From NCBI GenBank assembly GCA_030636245.1, contig DAOVXI010000047.1, forward strand, positions 1-9,818: a stretch of DNA of 9,818 nucleotides, read 5' to 3'. Shown piece by piece: positions 1 through 5,951 of this stretch; the first letter of the stretch is position 1; every line of letters begins with the position of its first letter. Made by a program: the position numbers and the translations under genes. The stretch comes from Deltaproteobacteria bacterium. GTDB lineage: Bacteria > Desulfobacterota > GWC2-55-46 > DRQE01. Below the pieces are notes generated by a model. That model was not told the DNA's origin, did no database searches, and saw nothing but the letters and a program-made list of their open reading frames with translations.

Positions 1-35
1 CCTACTATAACCCTTACTACTGGCCCTACTACTGA
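1..35 (+). CDS. Possible 3' end of a Tyr/Pro-rich protein (partial)
   Basis: Read in frame from base 3, the plus strand gives the tail YYNPYYWPYY and then a TGA at 33-35. Aromatic/proline tails of this kind occur in some envelope proteins and lipoproteins, and the other two plus frames look less protein-like. If real, the gene lies mostly outside the window and ends 13 nt before the stop of the convergent small ORF at 49-189. Only ten residues are visible, so no family can be named; a chance run of TAC codons is possible. Confidence 0.3.
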   Translation, partial: YYNPYYWPYY

Positions 36-48
36 GTAAAGCCGCTAC

Positions 49-189
49 CTAATTATCAGGACCGCAGCCATCCTTGAGGCCCATCATAAACTCCGTGTAC
101 TCGTCATAGTACTTGTCCATGAGTTCATTCATATCCTCGGTTTCAGGGTCTACTTCTTTTTTTATCTTTAAAAATTCCTTGAAATTCAT
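49..189 (-). CDS. Small acidic protein of unknown function (46 aa)
   Basis: The ORF starts at ATG 189-187 and ends at TAG 51-49. An AGGAG ribosome site (199-203) lies 9 nt upstream, inside the end of queC, and the start is only 5 nt after the queC stop, so translation is probably coupled. The protein begins MNFKEFLKIKKEVDPETED and is rich in Glu, Asp, Lys and Met, with a central Tyr pair (DKYYDEYTEF) and a C-terminal GLKDGCGPDN. It has no membrane segment or signal peptide, and its single Cys lies near the end. I do not recognise a family. The strong, well-spaced ribosome site and the operon position are the main support for it being a real gene. A role alongside QueC or the kinase would be guesswork. 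Confidence 0.6.
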   Translation of the reverse strand: MNFKEFLKIKKEVDPETEDMNELMDKYYDEYTEFMMGLKDGCGPDN

Positions 190-194
190 TACAT

Positions 195-866
195 CTAACT
201 CCTGTATTTTATTGGATCTTCTGTGCCTGCCTCTTTAAAACCCCTTAGTCTCAGAAGGCACGAGTCACATCTACCGCACGCCAGATCTTCGTCCTTATAG
301 CAAGACCATGAGAGTTGAAGCGGCGCACCAAGGGAGAGACCCTTCCTTACTATCTCGTCCTTCTTCATATCTATGAGCGGGGTGACGATCTCTATCTTTG
401 TTTCCGGCCGGGTGCCCATTGATACGACCTCATTAAACGCTTCAAAAAAACTTTTCCTGCAATCAGGATACCCGGAACTATCTTCCTCTACCGCCCCGAT
501 GTAAACACGTGTTGCTCCCAACTTCTCGGCCCACGACGTTGCGATACACAAAAGATTAGCGTTCCTGAATGGCACATATGTTATGGGCACGCCCTCCCTC
601 TCCAACTCTCCCTCGGGCACCTCGATCGAAGTGTCCGTGAGTGCTGAAGACCCTATGTCTTTAAAGTAAGACGCGTTGACCTTTAAAACATTCTCAGCAA
701 CAAAAAAATCCGCGATATCGTCAAAGCTCTTGCGCTCTCTGTCCTCTGTTCTTTGACCATAACTTACATGTAAGAGCGCAAGCTCACCCTTCTCGGCCGC
801 GATAGCGGTCGTAACGGTACTATCCAGGCCGCCGCTTAAAAGCACTACTGATATTCTCTTACCCAT
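195..866 (-). CDS. queC: 7-cyano-7-deazaguanine synthase QueC
   Basis: A 223-residue cytosolic enzyme of queuosine precursor synthesis. QueC converts 7-carboxy-7-deazaguanine to preQ0 using ATP and ammonia. Visible signatures are the PP-loop ATPase motif SGGLDS (residues 11-16), VPFRN (98-102), SGYPDCR (131-137) and a C-terminal zinc site made of Cys189, Cys197, Cys200 and Cys203 (C-x7-CxxCxxC). Length is normal for the family and nothing essential is missing. An in-frame TAA four codons upstream of ATG 866-864 leaves MGKR as the natural start, though no strong ribosome site precedes it. It follows the kinase gene by 66 nt with no terminator between them, so co-transcription is likely. No queD, queE or queF is present in the window, and no preQ1 riboswitch is apparent in the short gap upstream. 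Confidence 0.96.
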   Translation of the reverse strand: MGKRISVVLLSGGLDSTVTTAIAAEKGELALLHVSYGQRTEDRERKSFDDIADFFVAENVLKVNASYFKDIGSSALTDTSIEVPEGELEREGVPITYVPFRNANLLCIATSWAEKLGATRVYIGAVEEDSSGYPDCRKSFFEAFNEVVSMGTRPETKIEIVTPLIDMKKDEIVRKGLSLGAPLQLSWSCYKDEDLACGRCDSCLLRLRGFKEAGTEDPIKYRS

Positions 867-932
867 AGATTTGATTTAACCACACGCGCCACATCTTCTC
901 AACATCTTTTTGTTTTAAGCAAATACAGCTCT

Positions 933-2477
933 TCATTCTCTATCCCTGAACGCTTTTGAGAAAACTTCTGTAATAACTTTTTCACGGTCGTCTTCCGTTG
1001 AGATCACACACGCACTCACTCCGCTCTTTTCAAATGATCTCTTAAGTTTCATGTATACATCAACGTCAGCCTCGGAAAGACTCTCCCCCGTCTGCCTTTC
1101 TCTTATCCTCTCCGTTACGACCTTTTCACTCGCCTCACACTCGACGACCATCAGCTCGCAGTTCATGCGCTCTGAAAGCCTTTGAGCTTCTTCAACGTGT
1201 TTTGCTCTCGAAAAAGTTGCATCCAGAATAACAGAGCGTCCCTCGAGAAGATATCCTTCAGCCTGAACAAATAACTCTTTATACACCCTCTCCTTCGCTT
1301 CCTTTGAGTAACACGTCCCTTTGTCATCTCCGGACAAAGCGATATCCCTGCGTATGGCATCTGTCCTTAATAAAGCTGCTCCCGTATACTCCGCAACACT
1401 GTCCGCTATGACCGACTTGCCTGTGCCCGGCAGCCCCCTTACAACAAAAACAAAGGGCCTAAATCCTCCGCTCGCATAAAGTTTTGCGAGATAGAAATAT
1501 AATATCGCGTGTATCTTCGCTTCCTTCTTATCTTCCGCTGTCTCCTCTTCTTCGTCCAGCCTAAAATTTTCTACCTTTCCCCTTACATATGCTCTGTAGC
1601 ATTTATAGAAATTCAACAACGTCCTTCCTTCCTCGTCCCTTGTCTCTTGAAAGTATTTATCTTCAAGCACCTTTGCAAGCTCACCCCTTCCATGATACTC
1701 AAGGTCCATAATGAGGAAGGCTATATCCGAGGCAACATCACAAAAACGAAATCGCTCGTTAAACTCAATGCAATCAAATATCTCAACATGATCATTCATT
1801 ATGACGTGCTCCGAATGTATGTCACCGTGACAATCTCTTACATAGCCTTCTCTTGCTCTTTTCTCAAATATTTTTTCATCTTTGGATATGAAGTTTTCAG
1901 TGTAATCTTTGATCATCTCCTGACCTTGGGCCGTCAGGGTTCTTCCGAAAAAACCCTCTACTTGCTGAAAATTCTCAGCCGTGTTTTTTCTTATAATACT
2001 AAGCTCTCCATACTTTGCGGTCTTATCATTCCTCTCCGCGTCACCGTGAAATATGGCTATCGCTGTTGCTACCTTTTCAATATCTTCCCTCATCGCCTCT
2101 ACGCTTGCCCCGCGCTTAAGGCTACTATAAAGTACCTTATCTTCATCAATTATATTCATCTTTACCGCGTACTCGACAGCTTCGCCGCTGCCTTCCATCA
2201 CAACAACTCCATTTTCAAGGGTTATCGGCACCACCCCTATGTATAAGTTAGGCGCAAGTCTCCTGTTAAGCTTCACTTCTGCCGTACAAAACTCAAGCCG
2301 TTTTTCAAGGGTTGTAAAGTTCAGAAATCCAAAGTCTACCGGTTTTTTTATCTTATAAGCAAAGGCATCTGTGATAAAAATAATCGATATATGGGTCTGA
2401 ATAGACCTTACCGCTTTGGTCTGCTCTTTATATGCCAGCGGCCTCGATAAACCATCTATTAGCTCAAGGAACTTCAC
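933..2477 (-). CDS. Bifunctional aminoglycoside phosphotransferase-like/AAA-type kinase
   Basis: A 514-residue two-domain protein. Residues ~1-340 resemble the COG2187 phosphotransferase (APH/protein-kinase-like) fold: catalytic loop CHGDIHSEH (216-224, catalytic Asp219) and metal-binding region IFDCIEFN (233-240). Residues ~341-514 form a P-loop kinase domain of the COG0645 type, with Walker A GLPGTGKS (348-355), RTDAIRRD (371-378) and ILDATF (417-422). Proteins with this fusion are common in proteobacteria; their substrate is not established, and the 'aminoglycoside' label comes from fold similarity rather than proven resistance. The start is GTG 2477-2475, chosen because AAAGGAG (2482-2488) sits 4 nt upstream. 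It is the first gene of the minus-strand run leading into queC and has its own promoter at 2526-2554. Confidence 0.88.
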   Translation of the reverse strand: MKFLELIDGLSRPLAYKEQTKAVRSIQTHISIIFITDAFAYKIKKPVDFGFLNFTTLEKRLEFCTAEVKLNRRLAPNLYIGVVPITLENGVVVMEGSGEAVEYAVKMNIIDEDKVLYSSLKRGASVEAMREDIEKVATAIAIFHGDAERNDKTAKYGELSIIRKNTAENFQQVEGFFGRTLTAQGQEMIKDYTENFISKDEKIFEKRAREGYVRDCHGDIHSEHVIMNDHVEIFDCIEFNERFRFCDVASDIAFLIMDLEYHGRGELAKVLEDKYFQETRDEEGRTLLNFYKCYRAYVRGKVENFRLDEEEETAEDKKEAKIHAILYFYLAKLYASGGFRPFVFVVRGLPGTGKSVIADSVAEYTGAALLRTDAIRRDIALSGDDKGTCYSKEAKERVYKELFVQAEGYLLEGRSVILDATFSRAKHVEEAQRLSERMNCELMVVECEASEKVVTERIRERQTGESLSEADVDVYMKLKRSFEKSGVSACVISTEDDREKVITEVFSKAFRDRE

Positions 2478-2525
2478 TTTTCTCCTTTAAAACTCAGTTC
2501 ATTTTTAGGATTGTATCTTAATTTA

Positions 2526-2554
2526 AGGATATAACCGAAGACGGACCTTGTCAA
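2526..2554 (-). promoter_or_regulatory. Sigma70-type promoter for the kinase-queC run
   Basis: On the minus strand, TTGACA (2554-2549) and TATCCT (2531-2526) are separated by 17 nt. The predicted start near 2519 gives a leader of about 40 nt ending in AAAGGAG and the GTG start. The -10 lies in an 8-bp inverted repeat, AAGGATAT (2525-2532) with ATATCCTT (2571-2578), which could be an operator or coincidence. Confidence 0.6.
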
Positions 2555-2599
2555 GCGCCCTTAACAATTGATATCCTTGACAATTTTTAACTCCTGCCC

Positions 2600-2628
2600 T
2601 TGAACTAAGTAGCCGATTATGCTAATAT
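2600..2628 (+). promoter_or_regulatory. Extended -10 promoter for the zinc-ribbon/DUF3426 gene
   Basis: TTGAAC (2600-2605) is followed after 17 nt by TAATAT (2623-2628), preceded by an extended -10 TG (2620-2621). The predicted start near 2635 leaves a leader of about 40 nt with AAGGGG (2661-2666) ahead of the TTG start. The -10 overlaps an 18-bp palindrome at 2624-2641. Confidence 0.5.
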
Positions 2629-2641
2629 AATATATTATATT
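2624..2641. repeat. 18-bp perfect AT-only palindrome over the promoter
   Basis: AATATAATATATTATATT reads identically on both strands. It covers the -10 and the expected transcription start of the plus-strand promoter. It could be an operator or a melting-prone segment, but with A and T only it may be fortuitous. Confidence 0.5.
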
Positions 2642-2674
2642 CATAACTTTCATACATAATAAGGGGTAGTTACT

Positions 2675-4123
2675 TTGATAATACAATGTGAACATTGTTC
2701 AGCTAAATTCCGTATAGACGACAGCAAGGTCGGTGATAAGGGCGTAAAGGTACGTTGCACGAAGTGTAAGGATGTCTTTGTTGTGAAGCCTATCGAAGCC
2801 CCTGCTCCTGAGGTAGCTGCCCCGACCCCGGAGCCACCAGCTCCTGCACCTGAGGTAGCGGCTCCGACCCCAGAACCACCAGCCCCAACCCCTCCTCCCG
2901 CTCAGCAGGAATCAGGCGGAATGGAGTTTGACACAAGTTCCTTTGACACAGGCGGCACTCCCGGTGAAGAAGCGCCCGCACCGGAGGAGCAAGGCACAGG
3001 GGTTTCCTTTGATACAGGCTCCTTTGACACAGGCGGCACTCCCGGCGAAGAAGCGCCCGCACCGGAGGAGCAAGGCACGGGGGTTTCTTTCGATACAGGC
3101 TCCTTTGACACGGGCGGCACTCTAGATGAAACTCCGCCCGCACCGGAGGAGCAAGGCACGGGGGTTTCTTTTGATACAGGCTCCTTTGACGCAGGCGGTA
3201 CTCCCGATGAAGAGGCACCTTCTTTTAGTGCAGAGACCGAGGGAGCTGTGCCTGATGAAGCTCCAAGCGAAGGCGGTTTTGATTTCGGCTTCGGTCAGGA
3301 AGAATCCACACCAACCCCGGAAACTTCAACCGAGAGCACAAGCAACGTAGACTTTGGGTTCGGAGGAGAAGAACAAGATACGTATAGCGAACAAGCAAGC
3401 CCGGGGGTACCATCCAGCGAAGAGCCTGCTACCTCTGAAGCAGAACAAACCATGTACGCGCCACCCACAACCGAGGAGACCGCTCCTATCGGGTCACAGG
3501 AAACTTTTTTCGAAGAAAAGGCCGGTGCAGGTGAAACATACACCGAGACGCCAACCCTTCCCGGCTTGGAAGAAGAGGACAGTAGCGCAGATCTTCTGGC
3601 CGCAGATAATGCTAAACCAAAAAGCAAATCAAAGTCTTTACTTTTACTCCTGTTAATAATATTGGTTGGCGCTGGAGCCTACCTTCACCAACAAGGCATA
3701 ATTGAGATCGAGGCTCTGAACAACCTAATAGGAACAACTGAAAGCACAGACACGGTAGTAGTTGACGGACCGGTGCTTCAGCTCACTTCTGTTAAAGCTT
3801 CCTTTATAAAGAATAATATAATAGGAGACATGCTGGTCATTGAAGGAAGGGTAAAAAATTCCGGCAACCAGCCCTCTACGGTACGTAACGTAAGAGCTGT
3901 TCTTTATGACTCACAAGGCAATAAACTTATGGCTAAAACGGTTTCCATCGATATACTGCTCGCAACAAATCAGCTTGCGACCATTAGCAAGGCTGAGATG
4001 GACAAGCATTACTCCGAAAAATTTTCGACCATGGTGCCGCCAAACGGCAACCAGCCTTTCATGATAATATTCACGAAAGTTCCTACCGGCCTAAGTGAAG
4101 CGGAAGTAAGTCTATTTTTGTAA
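2675..4123 (+). CDS. MJ0042 zinc-ribbon, DUF3426 single-pass membrane protein
   Basis: 482 residues. The N-terminus is an MJ0042-type zinc ribbon with Cys5, Cys8, Cys28 and Cys31 (CxxC-x19-CxxC). Residues ~40-318 form a long acidic, Pro/Ala/Glu/Thr-rich disordered linker with two kinds of tandem repeat. A Lys/Ser-rich segment (314-320) precedes one membrane helix (321-337). Residues ~365-482 match a DUF3426 domain (VIEGRVKNSG, RAVLYDSQGN, PFMIIFTKVP). The lysines before the helix and the zinc site suggest N-terminus in the cytoplasm and DUF3426 in the periplasm. Translation starts at TTG 2675, because the MIIQCEHC zinc-ribbon start is standard and AAGGGG lies 8 nt upstream. Function of the family is unknown; a link between cytoplasm and envelope is inference. 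It precedes the helical-protein gene by 44 nt. Confidence 0.88.
   Translation: MIIQCEHCSAKFRIDDSKVGDKGVKVRCTKCKDVFVVKPIEAPAPEVAAPTPEPPAPAPEVAAPTPEPPAPTPPPAQQESGGMEFDTSSFDTGGTPGEEAPAPEEQGTGVSFDTGSFDTGGTPGEEAPAPEEQGTGVSFDTGSFDTGGTLDETPPAPEEQGTGVSFDTGSFDAGGTPDEEAPSFSAETEGAVPDEAPSEGGFDFGFGQEESTPTPETSTESTSNVDFGFGGEEQDTYSEQASPGVPSSEEPATSEAEQTMYAPPTTEETAPIGSQETFFEEKAGAGETYTETPTLPGLEEEDSSADLLAADNAKPKSKSKSLLLLLLIILVGAGAYLHQQGIIEIEALNNLIGTTESTDTVVVDGPVLQLTSVKASFIKNNIIGDMLVIEGRVKNSGNQPSTVRNVRAVLYDSQGNKLMAKTVSIDILLATNQLATISKAEMDKHYSEKFSTMVPPNGNQPFMIIFTKVPTGLSEAEVSLFL
2798..2881 (+). repeat. Two tandem 42-nt units encoding a Pro/Ala/Glu repeat
   Basis: Residues 42-55 and 56-69 of the zinc-ribbon protein are the same 14-residue sequence APAPEVAAPTPEPP. 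The DNA copies differ at several codon positions, so the duplication is not recent or has drifted. It forms a rigid, extended start to the linker. Confidence 0.9.
2927..3220 (+). repeat. 81-nt tandem repeat array (three full units and one partial)
   Basis: Units begin at 2927, 3008, 3089 and 3170 (the last partial) and encode 27 residues each: FD-T-[GS]-SFD-[TA]-GG-T, then an acidic Pro/Glu stretch ending PEEQGTGVS. The units are nearly identical in DNA, which points to recent slippage or unequal recombination. Copy number probably varies between relatives, and the array is a likely spot for assembly collapse. Confidence 0.93.
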
Positions 4124-4135
4124 TCACCCGTCCCA

Positions 4136-4167
4136 AGAGTAATACTCTAATATTTTAATACTATAAT
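4136..4167 (+). promoter_or_regulatory. Candidate promoter with dyad before the helical-protein gene
   Basis: A consensus -10, TATAAT (4162-4167), abuts the first ATG. The position where a -35 would be expected holds no TTGACA-like box but a dyad, AGAGTA-A-TACTCT (4136-4148). Transcription would start near 4174, the A of a second in-frame ATG. No Shine-Dalgarno sequence is visible before either ATG. The dyad might be an activator site, or a very weak hairpin after the upstream gene. Confidence 0.35.
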
Positions 4168-4920
4168 ATGCAAATGGAAGATCTTCAAAAAAAATTCACA
4201 AAACTTGCCTCTGATATCTCATCTCTCCCTGAACGGGAGATGCGCCTGAGCCATCTTAAGACATACCTTAGAACCCTTGATGAGGAATCCATCGCAAAAC
4301 TCTTTGCGAAACTTTACGATAAGGATACAAAGCACCGAGGCACCGCTATTCTTAAGGGTTTACTTGTAAGCCCGGAAGGTCTTGTGGATGCACTTGGCGA
4401 TGAGAAGTATAAGATGACCTACCTTGCAAGCCTAGAGCTAAAGCTAGAAAAAGTTAGCCGTCTTTTTACAGACCTGCCTCCGCATAAACAGGGTATGCAC
4501 GGTTACAGCGAGGAAGAAGAGGCGAAGATGGAGTTCGTCACCCTTGGTGAAAGAAGGGCCATGGCTAAAACAAATGTAAAGGATAAACTCGACAGGCTCC
4601 TTTCGGATCCTGATGTGATGGTCATAAATAACCTCTTGAATAACCCCAGATTAACGGAAATTGAAGTGCTGAAGATCGCATCAAAACGTCCTAACTCACC
4701 GAAAACATTGAAGACCCTTGCAACACACAGAAAATGGTCAAAGCGCTACAGTGTTATGAAATCCCTGGTAATGAATCCATACACCCCACCGAGGATATCT
4801 ACCGGTTTTTTAAGCTTCTTACTTCTTCAGGATCTCGTGGAAGTTGTTGATAATACTACACTTCATCCGCAGGTTAGGGCAGGTGCCGAGGAGCTTATTG
4901 AAGAGAAAAGGGCAGGTTAG
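4168..4920 (+). CDS. Predicted all-helical (HEAT/LRV-like) protein of unknown function
   Basis: 250 residues, no signal peptide or membrane segment, probably cytosolic. The C-terminal half (~125-240) reads as successive short helices with LLSDPDVMVINNLLNNPRLT (144-163), IASKRP (170-175), RKWSKRYSVMKSLVMNPYTP (188-207) and a closing TLHPQVRAGA (231-240). This has the feel of HEAT or leucine-rich-variant repeats, and similar sequences occur in deltaproteobacterial genomes (from memory, not searched). The N-terminal half is also helical and charged. Start is either ATG 4168 or ATG 4174; neither has a ribosome site, and the promoter geometry would favour a leaderless start at 4174. It follows the zinc-ribbon gene by 44 nt, so partial co-transcription is possible. 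Its stop overlaps the stop of the convergent tatA-like gene by 4 nt. A scaffold or binding role is inference. Confidence 0.75.
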   Translation: MQMEDLQKKFTKLASDISSLPEREMRLSHLKTYLRTLDEESIAKLFAKLYDKDTKHRGTAILKGLLVSPEGLVDALGDEKYKMTYLASLELKLEKVSRLFTDLPPHKQGMHGYSEEEEAKMEFVTLGERRAMAKTNVKDKLDRLLSDPDVMVINNLLNNPRLTEIEVLKIASKRPNSPKTLKTLATHRKWSKRYSVMKSLVMNPYTPPRISTGFLSFLLLQDLVEVVDNTTLHPQVRAGAEELIEEKRAG

Positions 4921-5096
4921 TCGGAGGAGTCGTCGTTATCTTTCTTCTTGTCTTTCGGCTCTTCATCGGTTGCTTTCTTGAAGTTTTTCAATGCCTTACC
5001 GATACCTTCGCCTAACTCGGGCAGTTTTTTTGCGCCGAAAAATATAGCGATGATCACAAGGATTACTATAAGTTCTGTCGTACCGAGTCCGAACAT
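4917..5096 (-). CDS. tatA: Twin-arginine translocase subunit, TatA/TatE family
   Basis: A 59-residue protein from ATG 5096-5094 to TAA 4919-4917. It has the TatA layout: a very short N-terminus (MFGLGTTE), one hydrophobic helix (~9-20), the conserved hinge Phe20-Gly21, an amphipathic helix (KKLPELGEGIGKALKNFKKA, 23-42) and a hydrophilic Lys/Asp tail. TatA oligomers form the passage for folded proteins carrying twin-arginine signals across the inner membrane. Length, hinge and short tail favour TatA/E over the longer TatB, although Glu8 also occurs in TatB proteins. A G-rich stretch (AGGGGG, then CCAGG) lies upstream as ribosome site. No tatC or tatB is in the window. The stop overlaps that of the convergent helical-protein gene by 4 nt (4917-4920). 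Confidence 0.93.
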   Translation of the reverse strand: MFGLGTTELIVILVIIAIFFGAKKLPELGEGIGKALKNFKKATDEEPKDKKKDNDDSSD

Positions 5097-5120
5097 ATTA
5101 TACCTGGCCCCCTAAATGAC

Positions 5121-5149
5121 TTGTAAACTTTACTTTTCTACCGTAAAAT
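5121..5149 (+). promoter_or_regulatory. Candidate promoter for the TonB-domain gene
   Basis: TTGTAA (5121-5126) and TAAAAT (5144-5149) are separated by 17 nt, putting the start near 5156 and the leader at about 30 nt. The interval lies between the divergent starts of tatA and the TonB-domain gene, where a plus-strand promoter is expected. Confidence 0.4.
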
Positions 5150-5185
5150 CAAAGTGTTAGTATATTTTGACAGTTGAGAGAAGGT

Positions 5186-5950
5186 ATGTCAATAAAAACG
5201 TTCAAGGCAAAGCATCTCCTTTTTTTCTTCATTTTCCTCTCCCTCCTGATCCATTTTTCCGTTGGTGCCACCATACACTTCTGGCCTAGCGACGAAGAGG
5301 TAACAAACGAAGAAGAGAAAGACGAGAAAAAGAAGAAACAGAGGGAGATCTCCGGCATCATAAAGGGCCCTATTAATGTTGATCTTTTATTACCCGGCGA
5401 TCAAAGCAACCCTGATCCTTCCGGCAATGAAGAAAGTGGAGATAAAGGAGAAAAGCAAGAAAAAAAAGAAGCCTCCGACTACGACATCAGTGACAAGGGT
5501 GAGCTCTTTCTCTTTCCCGACGCTGAGCGCATTTCAAAGCTAGCTGCTGCTGAAAAAAACAAACCATCCGAGTCATACAGCTTGAGCAAGAACAATAACC
5601 TTAAGCTGTCCATACCCATGTCCGACAATCCGATCATAGGCAAGTACCGCCTAGCTTTACTCAGCAGCATAAGCAAGAACCTTTGGTACCCATCCGCATC
5701 TGTCTTGAAGGGAGAGCAAGGCAAGCTCATAATTGATTTTATCATTCCAAGGGATGGCAAGACCGATAACAGTGACATAAGACTTTTAAAGTCGTCGGGC
5801 TATCCCGCGCTTGATGACGCGGCGCTGACCGCCATTCGGCTCGCCACACCTTTTAACGCCCTACCCGAGGAGTATGATGAAGACAAGTTGGGCATGCACA
5901 TCACCTTCGAGTTCGTCTGTCATAACTGTGCGGCAGCCGGCTATCCCTAA
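5186..5950 (+). CDS. TonB C-terminal-domain protein, membrane anchored
   Basis: 254 residues from ATG 5186. A basic N-terminus and one hydrophobic helix (~11-30) anchor it in the inner membrane. A charged Glu/Lys/Asp linker (~36-100) follows, and then a TonB/TolA C-terminal fold (~152-245): KNLWYPSASVLKGEQGKL, an F-I-I-P-R-D-G strand, SSGYPALDDAALTAIRLATP and a final FEF strand. TonB-type proteins couple the proton-motive force to outer-membrane receptors, normally with ExbB/ExbD, which are not in the window; a stand-alone or accessory role is equally possible. Odd is the C-terminal CHNC (245-248) followed by AAAGYP, where TonB domains usually end with the last strand. ATG 5186 is preferred over TTG 5174, which has no ribosome site; GAGAG upstream of the ATG is itself weak. 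The stop lies 1 nt from that of the convergent Sel1 gene. Confidence 0.87.
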   Translation: MSIKTFKAKHLLFFFIFLSLLIHFSVGATIHFWPSDEEVTNEEEKDEKKKKQREISGIIKGPINVDLLLPGDQSNPDPSGNEESGDKGEKQEKKEASDYDISDKGELFLFPDAERISKLAAAEKNKPSESYSLSKNNNLKLSIPMSDNPIIGKYRLALLSSISKNLWYPSASVLKGEQGKLIIDFIIPRDGKTDNSDIRLLKSSGYPALDDAALTAIRLATPFNALPEEYDEDKLGMHITFEFVCHNCAAAGYP

Positions 5951-5951
5951 G

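Noticed and set aside
1509..2246. Long plus-strand ORF (245 codons) antisense to the kinase gene
   Set aside because: The opposite strand has clear APH and P-loop domains; the ORF has no ribosome site and an amino-acid mix typical of a codon shadow.
2577..2582. Perfect TTGACA on plus as the -35 of the zinc-ribbon gene
   Set aside because: No -10-like hexamer lies 16-18 nt downstream; TTGAAC 2600 with extended -10 TAATAT fits better.
2927..3220. CRISPR-like array
   Set aside because: The repeats are contiguous, without unique spacers, and are in-frame coding units of one protein.
2790..3656. Several ORFs in other frames over the Pro/Glu-rich repeats
   Set aside because: They arise from the repeat and GC-rich third positions; the zinc-ribbon/DUF3426 frame runs through intact with recognisable domains at both ends.
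5174..5185. TTG start four codons upstream for the TonB-domain protein
   Set aside because: There is no Shine-Dalgarno before it, and ATG 5186 gives a normal basic N-terminus before the membrane helix.
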